Source: Elusimicrobiota bacterium
Lineage (GTDB): Bacteria; Elusimicrobiota; UBA5214; JBBAAG01
Length of the DNA: 13,772 nucleotides
Assembly: GCA_041658405.1 (NCBI GenBank)
Contig: JBBAAG010000079.1
Coordinates: 1-13,772, forward strand
Direction of reading: 5' to 3'
Shown: piece after piece, positions 1 to 5,293 of the stretch
How the letters are laid out: each line of letters starts with the position of its first letter
Position numbering within the stretch: the stretch's first letter is position 1
Notes under the pieces: model-generated
Told to the model about the DNA's origin: nothing
Databases searched by the model: none
What the model saw: the letters and a program-made list of their open reading frames with translations, nothing else
Translations under genes and position numbers: made by a program

Positions 1-78
1 CTTGGGTATATGACACCGGTAGAGTTTGAGAATAGGCAAAAGAACGAGGCTTTGATTTCTACTAATTTATATGCTTGA
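1..78 (+). CDS. IS3-family transposase (OrfB), C-terminal 25 residues
   Basis: Only the C-terminal end is present. It begins LGYMTPVEFENRQ and ends at the TGA at 76-78. The 'LGY-x-(T/S)-P-x-E-(F/Y)' motif is the typical final segment of the rve integrase core in IS3-family OrfB transposases, where it follows the last helix carrying the catalytic Glu. The DDE residues themselves are outside the window. The gene reads toward the interrupted barrel gene, so its transcript could run through into 98-2844. It cannot be told whether the transposase is intact. Confidence 0.75.
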   Translation, partial: LGYMTPVEFENRQKNEALISTNLYA

Positions 79-97
79 CTTAATGGGGGGCATTACA
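1..97 (+). mobile_element. Right end of an IS3-family insertion sequence
   Basis: The window opens inside an insertion sequence. Frame 1 (1-78) encodes the end of a DDE transposase, and 19 bases after its stop codon the sequence reads AATGGGGGGCATTACA, ending at position 97. Elements of the IS3 family begin with TG and end with CA, and many have a G-run close to the right end, so 97 is the likely last base. The boundary is supported from the other side: from 98 onward the sequence becomes the open reading frame of an outer-membrane barrel gene that has no start codon of its own. The left end and the target duplication lie outside the window (AAC or AACC after 97 would be one copy). Family assignment is likely; the exact terminus is inferred. 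Confidence 0.72.
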
Positions 98-563
98 AAC
101 CGTTTCTGTTTCTGCGGAACCGGCGGCAAACTATATAACAAACCGTTTGTCAATCGGGCTGTCATATCCTGGGATAAACGTTAAGTACGGATTCTTAAAC
201 AATCTTGCGGTTGATTTGCACTATCAAGGCAGCACTATTGCAGGTATTGCCGGGGCAAGGGCTCTCTATTATGTTCTTCCCACGAATACTATCATCCCTT
301 ATCTAGGCTTGGAAGTTGATTATCTGCAATACAAAAACCAGCAGAGTAATGATTGGTCGATCACAGGGTCATATGTTGGCGCGTTACTTGGCATAGAATA
401 TTATTTCTCACGAGCGTTAAGTATTTGCACGGATATTGGGTATGGGAATATGAGTATGGCGAGTACAACAGTCAGTGATGTTTCGTATATTACGGACAAA
501 ATAATTGCAAATATCGGGTTGAACTGGTATATAACCGTACCGAGGAAAGATAGTGGCAAATGA
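98..563 (+). pseudogene. Outer-membrane beta-barrel protein gene, 5' end removed by IS insertion
   Basis: From 99 the frame reads TVSVSAEPAANYITNRLSIG and continues open to the TGA at 561-563. There is no ATG or GTG early in the frame; the first possible initiator is TTG at 147, inside what should already be the mature protein. 'SVSA-EP' looks like the end of a signal peptide with its cleavage site, so the insertion sequence ending at 97 cut the gene within the signal-peptide region. The remnant (about 155 residues) alternates polar and hydrophobic residues, with aromatic-ended strands such as VDLHYQG, YLGLEVDYLQY and IGLNWYI. That fits a small eight-strand porin of the OmpA/OmpW kind with the outer-membrane-style aromatic end. 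Without a signal peptide the product could not reach the membrane, so I call it a pseudogene. Its stop codon overlaps the ribosome site of the next gene, so the two were probably co-transcribed. Confidence 0.7.
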
Positions 564-573
564 GGATATTGTC

Positions 574-2844
574 ATGAAGATAGTAAAACTTGTTTTATTC
601 ATATCGTCGCTGTGTTTGCTTGCGGGTAATTTGTATTCCGCAACGTTTTCGTTAGGGATGCCTGCTGCTGTAGAGCAGGCAGGAAAAGAGTTTGAAGCGA
701 TTATTGAACAAAAACAGCAGGAACGTATTAACAATACCGCACCAGCAGCGCCTGTGTTGTATGATTTCACAAGCCCGGATACCGACGGGGATTATGCAGT
801 CCGTTGGAATTCAGTTACTAATGCGTTAAACTATATTTGCGAAGAGGACGATAATAATAGTTTCGACAGTCCGGTGACGATATATTCCGGCGCAAACACG
901 TCGTATGATGTTGTTGGGAAATCAACGGGAACTTACTATTACCGTGTGAAAGCCACGAACAGTTACGGCAACAGCGGGTGGAGTGATGCGAAGTCAGTAA
1001 CCGTGGCTATTAATTTGTCTATCCCCACGGGGATGGTATTTGTAACAGCGGGAAATTTTACAATGGGTTCGATTTCTATATTGATCAACGAACAACCAAT
1101 TCATACAGCGTATCTTGATTCTTATTATATAGACAAATACGAAGTTACTAATGGACAGTATAAACAGTTTATAGACGCGGGTGGGTACAGTACACAATCA
1201 TACTGGATCACCGACGGGTGGATATGGAAGTCGAGTTATAGCGTTACTAAACCGAAATATTGGGATGATACAACTTATGGTTATACTGCAACCAATGGTC
1301 CCAACTTGCCTGTCGTGGGAGTGAATTGGTATGAAGCGTGTGCATACGCGAAATGGACAGGAAAACGGTTACCTACGGAAGCGGAATGGGAGAAAGCAGC
1401 ACGGGGAACTGATGCCCGGACGTATCCGTGGGGTAACACATGGTATCCCAATTATTGTAACTGGTATGACACTTCGCCTGTATTGGGTAATAGTGATGGG
1501 TACACGTATGCTGCGCCAGTAGGAACCTATGAAAACGATAAAAGCCCGTATGGGTGTTACGATATGGCAGGAAATGTGTCTGAATGGTGTAACAATTGGT
1601 ATGAGACATATTCTACTGGAACAGTAATCAATCCTACAGGTAACACTACGGGTTATTACCGTATAATCCGGGGTGGGAGTTTTTACAACTACGGTAACAT
1701 CATCTGCCGGTCTGCGTTTCGGGGACTCAGCTACCCGATCTACATGTACGTCTACTTAGGTTTCCGTTGCGCGAAATCTGTAAACACAGCAATACCTTCT
1801 GCTCCAAGTGGCATGAAGACTACTACACTTTCTTCCAGCACTATACTTGTTTCGTGGACTGATAGTTCAAACAAAGAAGTTGGATTTCAATTAGAGCGTA
1901 AAGTATTAGGTGGGAATTATAGTTTAATTCAAACACTAACACAAAACACTACATTTTTTTTGGATTTCCCTTTGATAGCAGCTACAATCTATTATTATCG
2001 GGTATTGGCGTATAACCTGAACGGGAATTCTATATATTCGGCGGAAGCTAATGCAACAACACAATCATTCAGTAGTAATCTTACGGGAATGGCGTTGATA
2101 GCAGCAGGAAGTTTTACAATGGGGTCGAGTTCGTCAACTAGCGAACAACCAATTCATACAGTTTATCTCGACGCATACTACATTGACAAATACGAAGTGA
2201 CAAATGGACAGTATAAACAGTTTATAGATGCTGGGGGATACAGGAACTCATCATGCTGGACGACAGAAGGCTGGGATTGGAGAATGAGTAACAACATTAC
2301 GCAACCGAATTACTGGACAAGCTCTACTTTTGGATATGTTGCAGTAAATGGTCCGAACTTGCCAGTTGTGGGAGTGAGTTGGTACGAAGCGGATGCATAT
2401 GCAAAATGGGCAGGGAAACGGTTACCGACGGAAGCGGAATGGGAAAAAGCTGCACGTGGAACAGATCAGAGGATGTATCCTTGGGGAAATATATGGTACA
2501 CAAATTATTGCAATTGGCATGATGGAACAAGCGGGGATGGAAGTCAAGATGGATATAAGTATACCGCTCCGATAGGTAGTTATGAAAACGGGAAAAGCCC
2601 GTATGGGTGTTATGACATGGCAGGCAATGTGAGCGAATGGTGCAACGATTTGTCTGGTACATATCCTAGTGGAACAGTAAGCAACCCTTCGGGACCCACT
2701 ACGGGTATTTACCGCGTGCTTCGGGGCGGGTCTTGGGAGGGCGGCGTCTACGAAAGCCGGTCTGCCTATCGTTACCTCTCCAACTACCCGTACCATAACT
2801 TCGACAACTTCGGCTTTCGTTGCGCGAAATCAGCCAATCCGTAA
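574..2844 (+). CDS. Secreted protein with two Fn3 and two FGE-sulfatase (C-type-lectin-fold) domains; putative DGR target
   Basis: The protein has 756 residues if started at ATG 574, chosen because GAGGA (562-566) lies 7 bases upstream and the next residues form a signal peptide (MKIVKLVLF... to about NLYSA, residue 20). A GTG at 553 would add seven residues before the signal. Domain order: a short helical linker (25-55), Fn3 (about 56-148), FGE/SUMF1 domain 1 (150-403), Fn3 (408-500), FGE domain 2 (503-752). Both FGE domains carry the family landmarks: F-TMGS, EVTNGQYKQFIDAGGY, LPVVGV-WYEA-AYAKW, KRLPTEAEWEKAARG, YPWGN, YGCYDMAGNVSEWC, RGGS and GFRCAK. The catalytic cysteine pair of true formylglycine-generating enzymes is absent: domain 1 has only the Cys of the CRSA-type motif and domain 2 has Ser there. 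The domains are therefore probably binding modules, not enzymes. Each ends in a segment with the hallmarks of a DGR variable repeat (listed separately). Location: exported, periplasmic or surface. The binding partner is unknown. Confidence 0.85.
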   Translation: MKIVKLVLFISSLCLLAGNLYSATFSLGMPAAVEQAGKEFEAIIEQKQQERINNTAPAAPVLYDFTSPDTDGDYAVRWNSVTNALNYICEEDDNNSFDSPVTIYSGANTSYDVVGKSTGTYYYRVKATNSYGNSGWSDAKSVTVAINLSIPTGMVFVTAGNFTMGSISILINEQPIHTAYLDSYYIDKYEVTNGQYKQFIDAGGYSTQSYWITDGWIWKSSYSVTKPKYWDDTTYGYTATNGPNLPVVGVNWYEACAYAKWTGKRLPTEAEWEKAARGTDARTYPWGNTWYPNYCNWYDTSPVLGNSDGYTYAAPVGTYENDKSPYGCYDMAGNVSEWCNNWYETYSTGTVINPTGNTTGYYRIIRGGSFYNYGNIICRSAFRGLSYPIYMYVYLGFRCAKSVNTAIPSAPSGMKTTTLSSSTILVSWTDSSNKEVGFQLERKVLGGNYSLIQTLTQNTTFFLDFPLIAATIYYYRVLAYNLNGNSIYSAEANATTQSFSSNLTGMALIAAGSFTMGSSSSTSEQPIHTVYLDAYYIDKYEVTNGQYKQFIDAGGYRNSSCWTTEGWDWRMSNNITQPNYWTSSTFGYVAVNGPNLPVVGVSWYEADAYAKWAGKRLPTEAEWEKAARGTDQRMYPWGNIWYTNYCNWHDGTSGDGSQDGYKYTAPIGSYENGKSPYGCYDMAGNVSEWCNDLSGTYPSGTVSNPSGPTTGIYRVLRGGSWEGGVYESRSAYRYLSNYPYHNFDNFGFRCAKSANP
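1669..1778 (+). other. Putative DGR variable repeat VR1 (end of FGE domain 1)
   Basis: Residues 366-401, from RGGSFYN to GFRCAK. Between AGT (1678) and TTA (1758), 15 of 27 codons end in C, against 5 of 39 in the codons just upstream. Every Tyr (6), Asn (2) and Ile (3) here uses TAC, AAC or ATC, although the gene elsewhere mixes in TAT, AAT, ATT and ATA. This is the footprint expected when AAC codons of a template are randomised at their adenines. Constant blocks shared with VR2 are GCCGGTCTGC (1706-1715), TACCCG (1732-1737) and CGTTGCGCGAAATC (1765-1778). The last could act as the initiation-of-mutagenic-homing site. The copy is internal to the gene, which is unusual. The codon pattern is seen; the DGR interpretation is inferred. 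Confidence 0.62.
2722..2831 (+). other. Putative DGR variable repeat VR2 (end of FGE domain 2, C-terminus)
   Basis: Residues 717-752, from RGGSWEG to GFRCAK, ending 11 bases before the stop codon. Between TCT (2731) and TTC (2811), 17 of 27 codons end in C, against 7 of 28 immediately upstream. Scattered substitutions relative to VR1 fall at the NNC codons, while the blocks GCCGGTCTGC (2756-2765), TACCCG and CGTTGCGCGAAATC (2818-2831) are identical. The C-terminal end of an FGE/CLec-fold protein, with an RGGSW...RSA.R...P...GFR frame, is the classic location of DGR variable residues. VR2 and VR1 differ by one codon of length in each half, so they may come from different templates or have undergone small indels. 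No template repeat or reverse transcriptase is in the window. Confidence 0.7.
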
Positions 2845-2964
2845 TATATATATTATCAACTGACAGATTACATATTAGAACAAGTTGTCTTTAGCCGGTG
2901 TAGTATACAAAGTGGTGTACTTAGTATGCATTACAAAAAGGATGGATACAAACTATGAAGATAG
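2845..2964. other. Convergent intergenic gap between the FGE gene and abiEii
   Basis: This short AT-rich spacer has no gene and no convincing terminator for either side. It begins with TATATATAT right after the stop codon. It contains a loose direct repeat of GTGTAGTAT (2898-2906) and GTGTACTTAGTAT (2914-2926). If the FGE gene is a DGR target, a stem-loop shortly after the variable repeat might be expected here, but none is clear. Confidence 0.5.
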
Positions 2965-3750
2965 TCATATCAATGGCACAAGCTTTTCTTTCACAAACTC
3001 CCAGGCATTATCAATATCGTACTTTATCTCAGGCCGAATAAGCCCTGTCATATCATTACGGAAATCCATATTCTTAAGCTTAGCTTCTACGTTGTTAATC
3101 AACTCAACCCGCGAAATTTTAGATAGCGTTAGATTTATATAAGAATAAAACGCTTTTACTATTTTAGTTAGCTCCGGTTTTTTGGTTTTTATTGCATACC
3201 ATAGATCAAACAAATCTCTGCCCTTTCTTCGCTGGTACAACGCCCTTATTTTGGTACCTAATAATTCTTCAAGTGTATACGTCATAACATGTGTTTTCCC
3301 AGTGTACCATTTCGATTGAACTTCAAGCGGAACTGGCTCAATTATAAAAGCTGGAACATGTTCCCGGCAATTAATCTCAATTTTTAGTTTCATTTGTATA
3401 ACTGGCGGAATTTCAGAATCGTAAAAAAGGGTCAAAACATTATTCATGTTTTTCTGTTCCCTTTTTATCTTGCCACCTGTAAAAGACAATTTCTTTAACC
3501 TGTCAAAAATAGGCCCAATAGGCGCAGCTTTTATCTGTACCAGGTCGATATCTTCAGAATATCTTGCCGCAGGCTTTAAATAAAGCTTGTGTAACGCTGT
3601 CCCTCCCCTGAAAGCAAGGTTATTGCGTAACATATCGTCATTAAATATTTCAACCAAAAACCTGCTTATTACCAAGTCCTGTTCCACTTGTTCGTTAGTT
3701 TTCCAGGGTGCGGTTTCCCGCCAGGAGTATATATCAGCTCGTGGTATCAT
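2965..3750 (-). CDS. abiEii: AbiEii-type nucleotidyltransferase toxin (type IV toxin-antitoxin)
   Basis: This is a 261-residue member of the AbiEii/AbiGii (DUF1814) family, of usual length. These are DNA-polymerase-beta-fold nucleotidyltransferases whose studied members arrest growth, and some modify tRNA 3' ends. Visible motifs in order: FRGGTALHKLY (47-57, with the GG-T phosphate-binding turn), R-YSEDIDL (63-70, with the catalytic Asp 67 and Asp 69), a third acidic strand KLKIEINCRE (121-130), and LLGTKIRALYQRRKGRDLFDLW (163-184), the family's motif IV region with Lys 167 and Asp 179. All appear intact. The ATG at 3750 overlaps the stop of the upstream antitoxin gene by four bases (ATGA), so translation is coupled. 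In such systems the toxin is neutralised without a stable complex. Substrate is unknown. Confidence 0.88.
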   Translation of the reverse strand: MIPRADIYSWRETAPWKTNEQVEQDLVISRFLVEIFNDDMLRNNLAFRGGTALHKLYLKPAARYSEDIDLVQIKAAPIGPIFDRLKKLSFTGGKIKREQKNMNNVLTLFYDSEIPPVIQMKLKIEINCREHVPAFIIEPVPLEVQSKWYTGKTHVMTYTLEELLGTKIRALYQRRKGRDLFDLWYAIKTKKPELTKIVKAFYSYINLTLSKISRVELINNVEAKLKNMDFRNDMTGLIRPEIKYDIDNAWEFVKEKLVPLI

Positions 3751-4544
3751 TTCTCGGATTCCAAACTTTCATTTACAATTATTTTCCAGCGGTTATTGCG
3801 TTTAAATTCAGCTGATTTATTCATTGGATTCAATGCAATACTCCGGTTGATTCTTTTCCCATACGCTTTCCATACTAAATCTGCCACAGTTTTTTTTCGT
3901 AAAATAGTTTCCAGTATATATCCCAACCGCTGAACAACTGACAGCGGTACATCTCCCGGCCCTAATTTAGTAATTTCATGTTTATCAAATTTAGATGTCA
4001 TATCGCCAATAATTTCAACAACCCTATTCAATCCGCCAACATATTTATTTAATTGAAGCAAGTCTACGGCTGTAAGTACCGGACCTGATATTTTAATGTA
4101 CCCGCTATCTGTCTTTCGTTCTTCTAACCCTTTTATATTGCCACTGTTTTTGCTAATAAAATTAATCTTTAAATTATTTACGTTAATCATTCTCATGGAC
4201 GGTTTTGAAGTAACAACATATAACTCCTGGGGTTGTTGGTGTGAAGAACCGTGGAACACTGCAGCGGTAAGTAACCCAAGATAATACCTTCTTTTTAAAT
4301 AGCCCATTAAATCATCAATAAAAAGGTATGGCGACAATATGCCATTAGTTGAATATTCCGGAGGTATTATTACGTAAAAACCATTGATTACAGAAATGAC
4401 TTTTTTTCTTTTAGCCAATCGGAACAATGCCATTCTTATTGCGGAATGTTTCTTATTGAACTTATCTATTATTTCATGCAATGCAAAGGAATACCTGCCT
4501 TTGGATTGGAGGTTCTCAATATAATCTAACACATAATTATACAT
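3747..4544 (-). CDS. abiEi: AbiEi-type antitoxin / transcriptional regulator (type IV toxin-antitoxin)
   Basis: This is a 265-residue protein directly upstream of the AbiEii toxin gene. Residues about 1-60 form a winged-helix segment (YSFALHEIIDKFNKKHSAIRMALFRLAKRKKVI... followed by GFYVIIPPEY), typical of AbiEi antitoxins. The centre contains GLLTAAVFHGSSHQQPQELYVVTSK, matching the conserved core of the AbiEi C-terminal domain, in which 'Y-gl.sAa..hG...q.p...yV.t.' is characteristic. The start is ATG 4544, with GAGGG 10 bases upstream on the minus strand (4555-4559). A nearer upstream ATG gives only a five-codon frame. Known AbiEi proteins block the toxin and repress their own promoter by binding inverted repeats; a matching palindrome lies at 4589-4603. 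Many homologues of this subgroup occur outside phage regions. Family confidence is high. Confidence 0.82.
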   Translation of the reverse strand: MYNYVLDYIENLQSKGRYSFALHEIIDKFNKKHSAIRMALFRLAKRKKVISVINGFYVIIPPEYSTNGILSPYLFIDDLMGYLKRRYYLGLLTAAVFHGSSHQQPQELYVVTSKPSMRMINVNNLKINFISKNSGNIKGLEERKTDSGYIKISGPVLTAVDLLQLNKYVGGLNRVVEIIGDMTSKFDKHEITKLGPGDVPLSVVQRLGYILETILRKKTVADLVWKAYGKRINRSIALNPMNKSAEFKRNNRWKIIVNESLESEK

Positions 4545-4568
4545 TTTTCATCTTCCCTCTGATATTGT

Positions 4569-4596
4569 ATCATAATGTCTGCTATTTCATACACAA
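4569..4596 (-). promoter_or_regulatory. Probable promoter of the abiE operon
   Basis: On the minus strand, TTGTGT (4596-4591) and TATGAT (4574-4569) are separated by 16 bases, giving a sigma70-like promoter with a start near 4562. That would leave a very short leader containing the ribosome site at 4555-4559. The -10 element matches consensus in 5 of 6 positions and the -35 in 3 or 4. The -35 sits inside a palindrome, as expected for an autorepressed promoter. Predicted from sequence only. Confidence 0.5.
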
Positions 4597-4603
4597 AGTG
4601 TAT
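4589..4603. promoter_or_regulatory. Palindromic candidate operator upstream of abiE
   Basis: ATACACAAAGTGTAT is a perfect inverted repeat with six-base arms and a three-base centre. It overlaps the -35 box of the predicted abiE promoter. AbiEi proteins studied in streptococci bind inverted repeats in their own promoter, so this is a reasonable operator candidate. The link is positional only. Confidence 0.5.
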
Positions 4604-4844
4604 ATAAACGCAGATGTTGTGTCAAGCTTGTGTTTAACAATAATTTATCAATGTTATGTGTTAACCCAAGCGTGTATGTGAATTAACCCGGTGCTTTGAT
4701 CCACTATAATATATTATATGTACATTAAGACACTGTTTGAAATGATTGAAAAATGAATTGAGAGGTGTGTCTATAACTTGGTTTCTAACGTTTTTTCTGG
4801 TTGGATAAAGGGGGGAATATTTACAAAACACGCAACATAGTGAT

Positions 4845-4873
4845 TTGATATTAAAAAGAATTACTGGTATAAT
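4845..4873 (+). promoter_or_regulatory. Strong extended -10 promoter
   Basis: TTGATA (4845-4850) and TATAAT (4868-4873) are spaced 17 bases apart, with the extended -10 TG at 4865-4866 (TGGTATAAT). This is a near-ideal sigma70 promoter. It predicts transcription from about 4880, giving only about 15 bases of leader before the ATG at 4895, which includes the GGAGG ribosome site. It argues that the small gene downstream is real. Confidence 0.72.
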
Positions 4874-4894
4874 GTTATACGTACCTGGAGGAAT

Positions 4895-5083
4895 ATGGTT
4901 GTTATAAAAAAATATTCTACTAATACAAGTTATGATGCTGAAGATAGATATTTACTAACCCATCAACGCAGTGTTTGGCAACAGTTGACCCCGCGGGAAC
5001 GTTTACGCCGTTCATGGGTCTTGCGTAACAGGTTGATAAATATCCGCGGAATACATGATACCAAACTTTTTCCACACACTTAA
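4895..5083 (+). CDS. Small protein of unknown function (62 residues)
   Basis: I do not recognise this protein with confidence. It is 62 residues, polar and basic, with no membrane segment or signal peptide. The centre, VWQQLTPRERLRRSWVLRNRL (about 27-47), should form an amphipathic, arginine-rich helix, followed by a short tail ending KLFPHT. Small proteins with a 'LTPxERLxxxxxLR' segment are often found next to nucleotidyltransferase genes of toxin-antitoxin type. Here the neighbour is AbiE, divergently transcribed, so a remnant antitoxin or accessory protein is possible but only a guess. GGAGG (4887-4891) lies just 3 bases before the ATG, tighter than usual. The strong promoter at 4845-4873 supports expression. 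No partner gene follows in the same direction at close distance. Confidence 0.6.
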   Translation: MVVIKKYSTNTSYDAEDRYLLTHQRSVWQQLTPRERLRRSWVLRNRLINIRGIHDTKLFPHT

Positions 5084-5293
5084 CCAGTCAAAAATACGGT
5101 ACGTACTTATCAGCGGGCAAATGCAAAATAACTTCATAAATTATCCCACTTTACCTTAAAAAATAAATCCAGGGCTGCGCATAATTAATTCGAAGGTAAC
5201 AATAAATATTGGATGGGTCAAATCAGCAGGTTATTTTGCAGTATTGACATTAGTGAATTATATGTTTATACTAAAAAAAGGAAAGAATGGTTT
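5084..5293. other. Intergenic region before the collar-like gene
   Basis: This stretch of 210 bases has no convincing gene. Its right end contains the promoter at 5244-5272. An in-frame ATG at 5213 lies upstream of that promoter and is not a credible start for the downstream gene. No clear terminator hairpin for the small gene is visible. Confidence 0.6.
5244..5272 (+). promoter_or_regulatory. Near-consensus sigma70 promoter of the collar-like gene
   Basis: TTGACA (5244-5249, perfect) and TATACT (5267-5272, 5 of 6) are spaced exactly 17 bases apart. Transcription would begin near 5279, about 15 bases before the ATG at 5294, leaving room for the AAGGA ribosome site at 5278-5282. It decides the start codon of the following gene. 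Confidence 0.72.

Larger units (their letters stand above)
4545..4894. other. Divergent intergenic region between abiE and the small gene
   Basis: This 350-base AT-rich stretch has no convincing gene. It holds the abiE promoter and palindrome at its left side, and the promoter of the small gene at its right end (4845-4873). Between them is a second, imperfect inverted repeat: GCTTGTGTTTAAC (4626-4638) and GTTAACCCAAGC (4660-4671), separated by 21 bases. It could be a further regulator site or a hairpin, but this is weak. From about 4680 to 4840 I see nothing definite. Confidence 0.6.

Noticed and set aside
80..150. Frameshift in the G6 run (85-90) of an otherwise intact porin gene
   Set aside because: The upstream frame is a transposase C-terminus and the sequence ending at 97 looks like an IS3 end, so an insertion explains the missing start better than a sequencing slip.
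553..573. GTG start at 553 for the FGE protein
   Set aside because: ATG 574 has a well-spaced GAGGA and starts directly with a signal peptide; the longer form would put seven extra polar residues in front.
574..2844. A genuine formylglycine-generating (sulfatase-activating) enzyme
   Set aside because: The catalytic cysteine pair is missing in both domains and no sulfatase gene is nearby.
2885..3142. Plus-strand ORF opposite the end of abiEii
   Set aside because: It lies mostly antisense to a clear AbiEii frame, and has no homology or ribosome site I can recognise.
5213..5293. ATG 5213 as the start of the collar-like gene
   Set aside because: The promoter TTGACA-17-TATACT lies downstream of it at 5244-5272, and the signal peptide begins at 5294.
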